A stretch of DNA of 64,000 bases from Cupriavidus laharis. Lineage in GTDB: Bacteria; Pseudomonadota; Gammaproteobacteria; Burkholderiales; Burkholderiaceae. Where the stretch lies: NCBI RefSeq assembly GCF_914271435.1, contig NZ_CAJZAI010000019.1:1-64000 (forward strand). The letters run 5' to 3'. Shown here piece by piece: positions 50,957 through 59,344 of the stretch. A program made the position numbers and the translations under genes. Position 1 is the stretch's first letter; each line of letters opens with the position of its first letter. The notes beneath the pieces were generated by a model. It saw only the letters and a list, made by a program, of their open reading frames with translations. It did not search any database and was not told where the DNA came from.

Positions 50957-51607
50957 ATGATTCCCCTCTTGCTTGCCGCCGCGCCCTGCGCCGGTGCCGC
51001 GTTGGCAGACGACCTGCCGCCCGAGACGCTGACGTTGGCCCGCTCCCGCCCGCCGACGAGAACCGGCTGTATATCTCCGACGTGGCTTTCGGTGACACCC
51101 AAGCTGCGAAAGCCGGACCGCTTCCATGCCGCCGTCGACGCTTACCGGCTCGTGCCCACCGCCTGGGCGCGCGCCGTGGCGCTGGCGTTCATCGGCGCCG
51201 AACCGGTTGCGGTGCGGCTACTGGCACTGATGCCATCGCCGCGGCGTCGGCAGCGGCAGCGGCAGCGGCAGCGGCAGGCAACGACAAGCACCACAGTCCC
51301 GCAACTGCTGGCCATGGCCGCCGGGCGCGCGTTTCTGATCCCGGTGCCCGGCATGTCCGGCTCGTCGCTGACAGATGCAGAAGTTGCCGAGCTGATGAAC
51401 TGGATGCTGCCCACGCTGACCGGCCGCCAGGACATCGCCCCGTTCTCCATCGAAGAAGTCACGCGAAACCGCAACGACCGGCTTGACGACGTGGCCGCGC
51501 ATCGCGCCGCCATCCTCGAACGCTGCACCCGCGCGCGGCAGCTCGGACCAGCCTTGTTCCGCGCGGGTGAAACGCTTCTGTTTAGCGAATGCCGCCACCG
51601 GGAATGA
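50957..51607 (+). pseudogene. composite pseudogene: amine-dehydrogenase-like start joined to a cytochrome-c-like end
   Basis: A 216-codon open frame that reads as patched fragments. A signal peptide and LPPETLTLAR resemble the start of an aromatic/methylamine dehydrogenase heavy chain. The continuation (LPPADENRLYISDVAFGDTQ) lies in another frame at about 51047-51107. A (CGGCAG)n run at about 51248-51277 gives RRRQRQRQRQRQ. The last third (GRAFLIPVPGMSGSSLTDAE, ELMNWMLPTL, a SIEEVTRNR helix) resembles the C-terminal half of the partner c-type cytochrome, without its CxxCH. Most likely relics of a lost amine-oxidation locus; the family assignment is moderate. Confidence 0.5.
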
Positions 51608-51676
51608 AGCGGGTCTACCCTGAGCGGCCGGACCCAGCATGAACGGATGATGAAAAAAACGACTTGAAGATGAACG

Positions 51677-51715
51677 TTTAAATCATCAACGGAATAGCTT
51701 CGCATGACTACACTT
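51677..51715 (+). promoter_or_regulatory. promoter-like block shared with the FUSC cassette
   Basis: TTTAAATCAT, GGAAT, CAT and ACTACACTTG occur in the same order and nearly the same spacing as at 46146-46186. About 140 bp upstream of the small exported protein at 51856. Confidence 0.4.
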
Positions 51716-51855
51716 GCTCCGTGCCGCACAACAAACACTACGGCACCGCCCACAAGGCGACCCGGACGGCATGCGGGGCGGCAGATCCGCCGCCCCGCGC
51801 CCCCTCCAACCTGACGGGGAATGCCGGCTGAAATCAGTCAGAAGAAGCAGCAGAC

Positions 51856-52200
51856 ATGCACAACACGACCCTCAAAGCCCTCCTCCTTACCCTCGCAACC
51901 CTCGGCGCCAGCGTCATGGCCGGCCAGGCGGCCGCTCAAGGCCTGCAGGACCGCGGCATCTCCGGCGACCGCTACGGCTATGTCATGCGCCAGGGCAAGC
52001 CGGACCCGTACACGGACGGCGCCAATGTCCTCGGCAAGCGCGACCCGTACACGGACGGTGCCAATGCCCTCGGCAAGCGCGACCCGTTCACCGACGGCGC
52101 CAACCGCCCCGCAACCGAGCTGAACCTCGCCGGCATGGACCGCAGCGGCGTGTCCGCCCCGCCGGCACATGGCGCCGCACGTACGGACGCCAACGCCTGA
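51856..52200 (+). CDS. exported protein with three 13-residue repeats
   Basis: A 114-residue protein with a clear signal peptide (LKALLLTLATLGASVMAGQAAAQ). The mature part contains three tandem 13-residue units of the form GK(R/P)DP(Y/F)TDGAN(x)L encoded by 39-bp DNA repeats, then a Pro/Ala-rich tail. Family unknown. The Asp-rich repeats might bind cations or a polymer, but that is a guess. Followed by a terminator. Confidence 0.65.
   Translation: MHNTTLKALLLTLATLGASVMAGQAAAQGLQDRGISGDRYGYVMRQGKPDPYTDGANVLGKRDPYTDGANALGKRDPFTDGANRPATELNLAGMDRSGVSAPPAHGAARTDANA
51994..52110 (+). repeat. three tandem 39-bp coding repeats
   Basis: Units start at 51994, 52033 and 52072 (each GGCAAGC...GACCCG). 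The second and third are nearly identical, which suggests recent slippage or unequal crossing-over, in frame. Confidence 0.8.
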
Positions 52201-52234
52201 CCATCAGTCTTCCAGCGCAGGCTTCGCGTGCCAC

Positions 52235-52258
52235 GGCGCCTGCGCAGACGCCTTTTTT
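52235..52258 (+). terminator. intrinsic terminator
   Basis: GGCG-c-CTG-cg-CAG-a-CGCC stem followed by TTTTTT, 34 bp after the repeat-protein stop. Confidence 0.75.
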
Positions 52259-52271
52259 CCCGAGATCCCCA

Positions 52272-52466
52272 ATGAAGAACATCCTGCTGGCGCTGCTGGG
52301 CGCCGCGGCTGTCATGGCGGCATGGCCCGCCATGGCCGGCCCTGACTGGGCCGTCATCGAGCGCGGCCGCGCTGCCGCCCGCGCGGCGCATCCGTGCGCA
52401 GATACGCACCAGCGTTCTGCCGATGCGGCACCGGCGAGCACGCCAGGCATCCCCCACCACGGCTGA
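52272..52466 (+). CDS. small exported protein of unknown function
   Basis: A 64-residue protein with a signal peptide (MKNILLALLGAAAVMAAWPA, cleavage near AMA-G). The mature part is ~41 residues with one Cys and several His (HPCADTHQRS, PGIPHHG). There is no good ribosome site, and a terminator lies just upstream, so expression is uncertain. Convergent with the hybrid kinase. Confidence 0.5.
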   Translation: MKNILLALLGAAAVMAAWPAMAGPDWAVIERGRAAARAAHPCADTHQRSADAAPASTPGIPHHG

Positions 52467-52510
52467 CCATGGCGGCGGCCGCACCGTGCCATCAGCTGTG
52501 CTGTCCGCCT

Positions 52511-55500
52511 CTATCGGCCAATCGCCAATACCTCGACGGCGCTTTCGTAGTCATAGCTTTCCACCGCCTCGCACAGGCGACGGAAACGATCCGCTTCCAG
52601 CACATCGGCCAGGCGCTGGCGGTTGGCGGCCAACGTCAGGCCGGCCTCGCTGGCGCCTTCCGCCAGTTGCCGGCGCAGCCGGTCGACCACATCCGCAGTG
52701 CTGGCAGCCTGGGTGGCAACCAGTGCCGCCGGTGCGGGCGTTTCCGCGGGCAAGTGCTGGCGCAGCGCATCGCACAGGCTTGCATGCGCCTGTTCCAGCG
52801 TCTGCAGCAGGGCAGCTAGGTCTGCTGCCGCCCCCCCCACCAGCGCACACTCCAGTGCCGTGGCAGCGCTGGCCACCTGCCTGGCGCCAAGATTGCCCGC
52901 CAGGCCCGCCAGCGCATGCGCCAGGCGCGCAGCCTCGGCATGCTCGCCGCCTTGCAGCAACGCACCGATCTGCTGCGGCGTGTGAGCGTAGCCAGAAAGC
53001 AGGCGCCCCAGCAACTGGCGGAATGTGTCGGTCCGCCCGCCGACACGGGCAACAGCACCGCCCACGTCCAGCATGCCCGTGGCAGCGAGTGCCTGCATCC
53101 AGTCCCCTACTGTCCCCGCAGGTTCAGCCTCGGCCACTACAGCCACCTCGGCCACTACGTTCGCCGTGGCGTCGTGCCAGTCGGCTGGCTCCTGCGTGCC
53201 CGCTCCTGTTCGTGACGGCGCGCCAGTCAGCCACCGGTGCAGCGTCGTGAAGAAAGTCGCCGGGCTGATAGGCTTGGCGATGTGGTCGTCCATGCCGGCG
53301 GCCAGGCAGCGGTTGCGGTCTTCGGGCAAGGCATTGGCGGTCATTGCCACCACCGGCAGCGAAGCCAGCCGCGGATTGGCACGGATGTGGCGCGTGGCCT
53401 CGAAGCCGTCCATGACCGGCATCTGCATATCCATGAGCACCAGGTCGTAGTCCTGCACGGCCAGCAGTTCGAGGGCGATCGCACCGTTCTCCGCCGTATC
53501 GGGCGTAATGCCGGCCTGCTGGAGCAGGTGCGTGGCCACCTCGCGGTTGATCTCGTTGTCTTCGACCAGCAGCACGCGCGCGTGCGGCAATGTCCAGCCC
53601 GGGCCGGTGACGGATCGCGCGGCACCCCGCTCCGCCATGCGCCCCGGCTCCGAAGCCAGCACGCGCATGGTGGCGTCGAACAGGACCGAGGGGCTGACGG
53701 GCTTGTGCAGCGTGGTCTCGAAGCCATTGCGCTCGCCTTCGCGCACAACCTCTTCGCGGCCGTTGGCGGTGATCATCAGCGGCCGCGGACGCTGGCTCCG
53801 CAATGACATCGCTGCCAGCCTGCGCACGGTCTCGATGCCATCCAGCCCTGGCATGCGCCAGTCGATGAACACGGCATGATAGGGGTCGGCCACCGCATCC
53901 GCATGCTGGATCGCGGACAGCGCCTTCTCGCCGGATTCGACTTCGTCCGCGCGGAAGCCGAAGCCGCGCAGCATGGACGCAATCACCTGGCGCGCATAGC
54001 CGTGGTCATCCACCACCAGCAGCCGGCGCCCGGCCAGTTCCGGTTGCACCAGCAGTGCCGGTGCGCGCCGGGTGCCCGGCTGCAGTGCCAGTTCGAACCA
54101 GAACGTGCTGCCTTTGCCGGCCTCGCTCTGCACCCCGATCCTGCCGCCCATGAGCGTCACCAGCCGGTGGCTGATGGCCAGCCCCAGCCCGCTGCCGCCA
54201 TAGCGCCGCGTGGTGGAGCTGTCGGCCTGCTCGAAACTGCGGAACAGCCGCGGAATGGCGTCGGCATCGATGCCGATGCCGGTGTCCCGAACTTCGAAAT
54301 GCAGCCGCACCTGCGTCTCGGCATGCTCGCCGGCACAGCGCGCCACGCGGACGACGATCTCGCCGCGCTCGGTGAACTTGACCGCATTGGTGGTGAAATT
54401 GATCAGCACCTGGCGGATGCGCAGCGGGTCGCCGCGCAGGGAATCCGGCACGTCGGGCTGCACGTCGACCACGAGTTCGAGCTGCTTGGCGGCGGCGCGT
54501 TCGCTGACGAGGTCGCCCACCGTGCGCAGCAGGCGCTCCAGCGAGAAATCGATCTGCTCGATTTCCAGCTTGCCGGCTTCGATTTTCGAGAGGTCAAGGA
54601 TGTCATTCAGGATGCCCAGCAGGTGCTGGCCCGAACGCTGGATCTTCTCGACATAGTCGCGCTGCTGCGGATCGAGCTGCGTGCTGAGCGCCAGGTGTGC
54701 CATGCCGATGACCGCATTCATCGGCGTGCGGATTTCATGGCTCATGTTGGCCAGGAAGCTGGCCTTGGCCTGGGCGGCCGACTCGGCCTCGTGCTTGGCC
54801 TTGGCCAGCTCCGCGTTGGCCACGGCGAGCTCGCGGGTGCGCTCCCACACCTTCTGCTCCAGCGTCTGCGACATTTCCTTGAGTTCGCGGTTGGCTCGCT
54901 CCTGGTCGGTAATGTCGATGCCCACCGCGCCCACGCCCACCACCGCGTTGCTGGCCGGATCCTTCACCGGGAAGCGCATGACGCGCAGCTCGCGCGTGCC
55001 TTCCGGCGCCGCCATGGTGTAGACCTGCTCCTCGGCCCGGCCCGTGGCCATCACGCGTGCTTCGATCTCCCAGCGCTCCTGGGTGCCGTCGGGCATGACC
55101 GCGAGCTCGCGGTCGGTCTTGCCCAGCACCTGGTCGCGATCCAGGCCGAGCAATGTCTCCATCGACGGATTGAGCTGCAGGAACGCGTGATTGCGGTCCT
55201 TCAGGTGCATGATGGCAGGCGAGTGGTCCAGCAAGGCGCGCAGCCGCTCTTCGCTCTGTGCCAGGCGATGCTGGCTCTTGCGCAGCGTCCAGGCCGCCAC
55301 GCCGATCAGCAGCATGATCGCGCCCGCCATGCTTGCCACCACGGTGCGCGTGGACAGGTAGGAGCTGAGCGCTTCCTCCATGTCCTGCTCCAGGATCAGT
55401 CCGCAGTCCAATGCCGGTATCCACAGGCCGGCGCCGGCCACGCGCCGCCCCCGGTAGTCCGGGTAGCCGAACGCGACCTGCAAGGCCTCCGACTGCAATA

Positions 55501-56356
55501 CCTGCTGCGCCATGCGCGTGAGCGGCGCCTCGTCGCCGGCGCGCCAGCTGCCATTGCCGAGATCGTGCGGCACGCGCACGCGCAGGTTGAACATGGACGC
55601 ATCGCCGGGCTGGAGCAGTCCTTGCCCGACCAGTATCTCGTCGAAGCGGCTCGGCGAATTGAGCCGGCCGCCGCGGTCGATCACATAAAGCTCGCCCGTG
55701 TTGCCGAAGCGCGCGGCCTTGAGGATCTGCAGCATCACCGCATACGGGTCGATGCGCAGGCAAAGCGCACCGATGACGCGGTCATGGTCCCACAGGCGCG
55801 AGCACACGACCTGGAACGGGCTGCGGCCCACCGGGCCGACCGGTCCGTCCGCCAGGATCGGCCCCGGGTATGGCGCGGACACCGACGCGCCATTCTCGCG
55901 CGCCCGTGTGGCCGCCGCCGCGGCTTCGGGCTGCAGCGGCTGTCCGCTGCGCTCCACCAGATCCGAGACGACGATGCGGTTGTCCATCGAGATCAGGCCG
56001 TAGCCGATGTACCCGTTGGAGCGATACAGCGGCGTGATCCAGTCAGCGAATTCGCGAATCCGCGCGGGACTGGGGTCCGCGCCATTGGCGAGCAGCGGCC
56101 GGGCAAGCTGGATCGTCGCCTCGAGCGTGCTCATCGACACGGCGCGGCGGCGCTGCTCGCTCGCCCACGTTTCGAGCTGCCGGGCGGTGGTGTTGACGGT
56201 CGCACCCAGGCGCGCGCCGACGCTGGCCTGCTCGTTCTGGCGCACCATCGACATCGCGGCGAACGCCACCAGCCAGACAGCCAGGATCAACAGTGCGCCG
56301 TAGGCCAGCAGGGAGCCGCGCAGCCAGAAGCCCGCGTCTTGATTAGGCTTGGACAT
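52511..56356 (-). CDS. hybrid sensor histidine kinase with Cache, PAS, two receivers and Hpt
   Basis: A 1281-residue membrane sensor. Helix 1 at ~17-38, a periplasmic Cache-type sensor (~45-335), helix 2 at ~338-358, PAS (~370-485), a coiled linker, HisKA with His540 in ANMSHEIRTPMNAVIG, HATPase (DPLRIRQVLINFTTNAVKF; DTGIGI; GSGLGL), receiver 1 with Asp832 (FIDWRMPGLDG), receiver 2 with Asp976 (LMDMQMPVMDG), and a C-terminal Hpt (~1105-1200) with His1147. The Hpt reads AHALAGLAGNLGA, where the usual HxLKG lysine is Ala. It lies four bases after the HD-GYP response-regulator gene, so the two probably form one pathway. Confidence 0.9.
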   Translation of the reverse strand: MSKPNQDAGFWLRGSLLAYGALLILAVWLVAFAAMSMVRQNEQASVGARLGATVNTTARQLETWASEQRRRAVSMSTLEATIQLARPLLANGADPSPARIREFADWITPLYRSNGYIGYGLISMDNRIVVSDLVERSGQPLQPEAAAAATRARENGASVSAPYPGPILADGPVGPVGRSPFQVVCSRLWDHDRVIGALCLRIDPYAVMLQILKAARFGNTGELYVIDRGGRLNSPSRFDEILVGQGLLQPGDASMFNLRVRVPHDLGNGSWRAGDEAPLTRMAQQVLQSEALQVAFGYPDYRGRRVAGAGLWIPALDCGLILEQDMEEALSSYLSTRTVVASMAGAIMLLIGVAAWTLRKSQHRLAQSEERLRALLDHSPAIMHLKDRNHAFLQLNPSMETLLGLDRDQVLGKTDRELAVMPDGTQERWEIEARVMATGRAEEQVYTMAAPEGTRELRVMRFPVKDPASNAVVGVGAVGIDITDQERANRELKEMSQTLEQKVWERTRELAVANAELAKAKHEAESAAQAKASFLANMSHEIRTPMNAVIGMAHLALSTQLDPQQRDYVEKIQRSGQHLLGILNDILDLSKIEAGKLEIEQIDFSLERLLRTVGDLVSERAAAKQLELVVDVQPDVPDSLRGDPLRIRQVLINFTTNAVKFTERGEIVVRVARCAGEHAETQVRLHFEVRDTGIGIDADAIPRLFRSFEQADSSTTRRYGGSGLGLAISHRLVTLMGGRIGVQSEAGKGSTFWFELALQPGTRRAPALLVQPELAGRRLLVVDDHGYARQVIASMLRGFGFRADEVESGEKALSAIQHADAVADPYHAVFIDWRMPGLDGIETVRRLAAMSLRSQRPRPLMITANGREEVVREGERNGFETTLHKPVSPSVLFDATMRVLASEPGRMAERGAARSVTGPGWTLPHARVLLVEDNEINREVATHLLQQAGITPDTAENGAIALELLAVQDYDLVLMDMQMPVMDGFEATRHIRANPRLASLPVVAMTANALPEDRNRCLAAGMDDHIAKPISPATFFTTLHRWLTGAPSRTGAGTQEPADWHDATANVVAEVAVVAEAEPAGTVGDWMQALAATGMLDVGGAVARVGGRTDTFRQLLGRLLSGYAHTPQQIGALLQGGEHAEAARLAHALAGLAGNLGARQVASAATALECALVGGAAADLAALLQTLEQAHASLCDALRQHLPAETPAPAALVATQAASTADVVDRLRRQLAEGASEAGLTLAANRQRLADVLEADRFRRLCEAVESYDYESAVEVLAIGR

Positions 56357-56359
56357 CGT

Positions 56360-57493
56360 TCAGATTGCGGGCGGCAAACGGCGCTGCGGCTCGTGTTCAG
56401 GATCGGCAAAGCGCAGGGCAATGGCGTGGAATTCGTCGGCGATGCCCTGGAATGCGTCGACCATGTCGGGATCGAAATGCCGGCCCCGGCCTTCCGCAAT
56501 GATGCGCACAGCCTCTTCGTGCGAGAACGCGGGTTTGTAGACACGTCTTGAAATCAACGCGTCGTAGACGTCCGCTAACGCCATGAGCCGTGCGGAAACC
56601 GGGATGTCATCGCCGGCAAGCCCCTCCGGATAGCCACTGCCATCCCATTTCTCATGGTGGTATTGGGCAATCTCCCGTGCGTAGCGCAGGAAGGAATTAC
56701 GCGTACCGCACTGGGCTTCGGCGTCGGCAATGGCATCGCGGCCCAGCATGGTGTGGGTCTTCATGATCTCGAACTCTTCGGCGGTCAGCTTGCCCGGCTT
56801 GAGCAGGATGCTGTCCGGAATGCCGACCTTGCCGATATCGTGCAGCGGGGCGGACTTGAACAGCAGGTCGATGGTGCGGTCGTCCAGTTGCGCGCTGAAG
56901 TGCGGGTCGTGCCGCAGCGCGCGGGCCAGCGCCCTCACGTAGTGCTGCGTGCGGCGGATGTGGTTGCCGGTCTCGTTGTCGCGGGTTTCGGCCAGTGCGG
57001 CCAGCGCGATGATGGTGGCATCCTCGATCTGGAGGATCTCGCGCGTGCGCCGCTGGACCTCGGCCTCCAGATAGGCCGACCGGTCGCGCAGGAAATCATG
57101 CGCCTGCTTGAGCGCGAGCTGGCTGGCGATGCGTGCGCGGGCCACCGGCGGGCTCACCGGTTTCATGATGTAGTCGACGGCGCCCACCTCGAATCCGCGC
57201 GCCTCCTCCAGCTCGTCCGTGCGGGCGGTCAGGAAGATGACCGGCACATGGGCCGTGGCCGGGTTGGCCTTGAGATGGCGGCACGTTTCATAGCCGTCCA
57301 TCTCCGGCATCGATACGTCCAGCAGGATCAGGTCAGGCGCCGACGACGCGGCCAGTTGCAGCGCCTTGGCGCCACGGTTGGCCACGCGCACGCGGTACTG
57401 GTCCTGCAGCATTGCCACCATGGCGGCAATGTTTTCCGGAACGTCGTCGACGACGAGGACGGTTGGTCGCTGCTCTGGGCTGTCGGCGCTCAT
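56360..57493 (-). CDS. HD-GYP response regulator (cyclic-di-GMP phosphodiesterase type)
   Basis: A 377-residue regulator. N-terminal receiver (~8-125) with VLVVDDVPEN and phosphoacceptor Asp in LILLDVSMPEMDG. C-terminal HD-GYP domain (~165-360) with GNHIRRTQHYVRAL, the catalytic HDIGKVGIP and the HHEKWDGSGYPEGLAGDDIP signature, predicting cyclic-di-GMP hydrolysis. ATG 57493 starts MSADSPEQ just before the receiver. First of the pair with the hybrid kinase. Confidence 0.93.
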   Translation of the reverse strand: MSADSPEQRPTVLVVDDVPENIAAMVAMLQDQYRVRVANRGAKALQLAASSAPDLILLDVSMPEMDGYETCRHLKANPATAHVPVIFLTARTDELEEARGFEVGAVDYIMKPVSPPVARARIASQLALKQAHDFLRDRSAYLEAEVQRRTREILQIEDATIIALAALAETRDNETGNHIRRTQHYVRALARALRHDPHFSAQLDDRTIDLLFKSAPLHDIGKVGIPDSILLKPGKLTAEEFEIMKTHTMLGRDAIADAEAQCGTRNSFLRYAREIAQYHHEKWDGSGYPEGLAGDDIPVSARLMALADVYDALISRRVYKPAFSHEEAVRIIAEGRGRHFDPDMVDAFQGIADEFHAIALRFADPEHEPQRRLPPAI

Positions 57494-57704
57494 GTTCAAT
57501 GCGTAAGGTTGGCCGGCCGTCCGCTGGCGTGCGAAGCGAACCGGCACCGGATTCAGGAACCAGGCGCCCACGGGTGCGCTGCCACACCGCAGGTATCGCC
57601 ATTCGAAGAATCGGCCCGAACGGGCAAAACTTGTCCCCTCCTGAAGCGGGGATTGCCAGCACGCTTATCATCGCGGCTGGCATCGGCCGGCGGGCCAGGC
57701 GGGC

Positions 57705-58028
57705 TCAGGCTATCGACGCCATGGCTTCCAGGATGGGCGCGGCATCGACGGGCCTGACCAGGCGCGATACCTCCCGGCCATCGCGCAGGAAGACCAGCGT
57801 GGGCCACAGCTTGACCCGGAACGAACGGCCCAGCGGGCGGCCGCTGCCGTCTTCGACCTTGATGTGCCGCAGGTTGGGATACCTGGCGAAGGCTTCCTCC
57901 AGCGCAGGCTGGGCGCGCTGGCAATAGCCGCACCAGTCGGTGCCGAACTCGAGCAGCGCGGGGCCCCGCAGGGCGTCGATTTCCTCACGCGGGGGCGCGT
58001 CGGAAAGGTATTGATCCATCATTGGCAT
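57705..58028 (-). CDS. thioredoxin-family protein
   Basis: A 107-residue thioredoxin fold. Active site WCGYC (in FGTDWCGYCQRAQP, about residues 32-36) in place of the usual WCGPC. The cis-Pro segment KLWPTLVFLRDG is present. No signal peptide, so cytosolic. ATG 58028, or ATG 58019 three residues in. Stands alone, downstream on the minus strand of the acyl-CoA synthetase fragment. Confidence 0.88.
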   Translation of the reverse strand: MPMMDQYLSDAPPREEIDALRGPALLEFGTDWCGYCQRAQPALEEAFARYPNLRHIKVEDGSGRPLGRSFRVKLWPTLVFLRDGREVSRLVRPVDAAPILEAMASIA

Positions 58029-58311
58029 CGCAGCGTCTCCTCCCGAAGGGGGGTAATTGTTTTTCTATGTATGCGGCCTGTTGCCTGCTGCGCAGCAACT
58101 ACCGTACCGGCCGCGGAGTTTGCCATGCTACCCGCCTTCACGCCAGCTTCCTCTGGCCCGCGCATCGACGCAGCGGCGCGGCCAATGTGCAATTCCAACA
58201 ATGCCGGCCCGCTCGGGCGGGCAGCTTCGTGCATAAGGAAAGAGCAAATCGTTATTTCACACGCCTGTCATGCGCGCCTTATAGTTCGCAATTCACCCGA
58301 ACAAGACGGCC

Positions 58312-58750
58312 ATGCCGGCACCTTATGCCGACGACGGCGACGCGCCGTCGTTTGCCACGCACCACCTGGCCACGCTGGCCGCGGGCCAGCCCGCCACGGC
58401 ACCGGATATCATCGTGCGTGAGGACGATCCCTGCATCCTCATGTACACCAGCGGCACCACGGGCCGGCCCAAGGGCGTCGTGCACACCCACCGCAGCAAG
58501 CTGTTCCACAACGCGATGATGCATCAGGCCATGGGCCTGACGCGCGAGGACGTGGGCCTGTCGGTCGCTCCGCTCAACCATACCGCCGAGCTCCATACCG
58601 GCTTCCTGCCCCGGTTGCAGCTTGGGGCCACCCAGGTGCTGCAGCGGCGCTTCGACGCCGGCGAGGCCTGGCAACTGGTCGAAGCCGAGCGCGTCACCCA
58701 TTTCTTTGCCGCGCCGACCATGGTTGGCATGCTGCCGAACCCGCGCCCGC
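58312..58750 (+). pseudogene. AMP-binding acyl-CoA synthetase, internal fragment
   Basis: About 145 codons from the middle of an acyl-CoA synthetase, including the P-loop-like signature DDPCILMYTSGTTGRPKGVVHTHRS and VGLSVAPLNHTAELHTGFLP up to FFAAPTMVGML. The usual ~150 residues before and ~250 after are missing. Past about 58750 the similarity stops, yet the frame stays open by chance and runs into the ArsR gene, giving one long apparent frame to 59262. Not a functional enzyme or a real fusion, since ArsR has its own operator and start. Confidence 0.82.
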
Positions 58751-58866
58751 CTCCGGGCTTAAGGTTTCAGGACTTCAGGGCTGCACAGGCCCCGGATTGG
58801 CGGATCGAGACCAGCGGTGATCCCGAAAACCCGTGCTCGGCAAGGGGTCATGCAAGCCTTGCACGT

Positions 58867-58886
58867 ATATCGTATAGTTACGATAT
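58867..58886. promoter_or_regulatory. ArsR-type operator overlapping a promoter
   Basis: ATATCGTATAGTTACGATAT is a perfect inverted repeat with 8-bp arms around TAGT. It sits 22 bp before the ArsR start and between a TTGCAC -35-like element (58859-58864) and a GATATA/TATAAA -10-like element. A repressor bound here would block transcription of arsR and the downstream reductase. Confidence 0.8.
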
Positions 58887-58908
58887 AAATTTTGAGCTCT
58901 GCCGATAT

Positions 58909-59262
58909 ATGGTTCGTGAATCACCGAAACGACGTGCACCAGACGTCGCCCCTGCGCAGCCCGAGATCGACGTGGATGCGATCCACAAGGCCCTGGCCAA
59001 TCCCGTGCGGCGGAATATCCTTGCCTGGCTGCGAACGCCGGAAGCGTATTTCGCCGAGCAGGAACACCCGCTCGACATGGGCGTGTGCGCGGGGCTGATC
59101 GACGCGCATTGCGGGCTGTCGCAATCGACGGTCTCGGCGCACCTCGCGACGCTGCAGCGTGCCGGGCTGATCCGCGCCAGGCGCATCGGCCAATGGGTCT
59201 TCTTCAAGCGTGACGAAGAGACGATCCAGGCGTTCCTCGACCATATCCACCAGGATCTCTGA
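58909..59262 (+). CDS. ArsR-family repressor
   Basis: A 117-residue winged-helix regulator: DVDAIHKALANPVRRNILAWLR, then a recognition helix CGLSQSTVSAHLATLQRAGLIRARRIGQWVFFKRD. Two Cys residues (GVCAGLIDAHCGLSQ) lie near the DNA-binding helices and could sense thiols or electrophiles. ATG 58909 is placed after the operator. Upstream of an Old Yellow Enzyme gene, the arrangement suggests control of reductive detoxification of electrophiles. Confidence 0.85.
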   Translation: MVRESPKRRAPDVAPAQPEIDVDAIHKALANPVRRNILAWLRTPEAYFAEQEHPLDMGVCAGLIDAHCGLSQSTVSAHLATLQRAGLIRARRIGQWVFFKRDEETIQAFLDHIHQDL

Positions 59263-59344
59263 TTCCTAACGGCATGGCGCTTGCCGCATCATGCCGCCGC
59301 ACTGAGCGTGCCCTTCTCCCCTCCAATACGAAAGGCCAAACCAC

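Noticed and set aside
51994..52110. 39-bp tandem repeats considered as a CRISPR array
   Set aside because: Units are directly adjacent without spacers, only three copies, in frame within an exported protein.
53876..56551. 891-codon plus-strand frame over the hybrid kinase
   Set aside because: Antisense shadow; all sensor-kinase motifs are on the minus strand.
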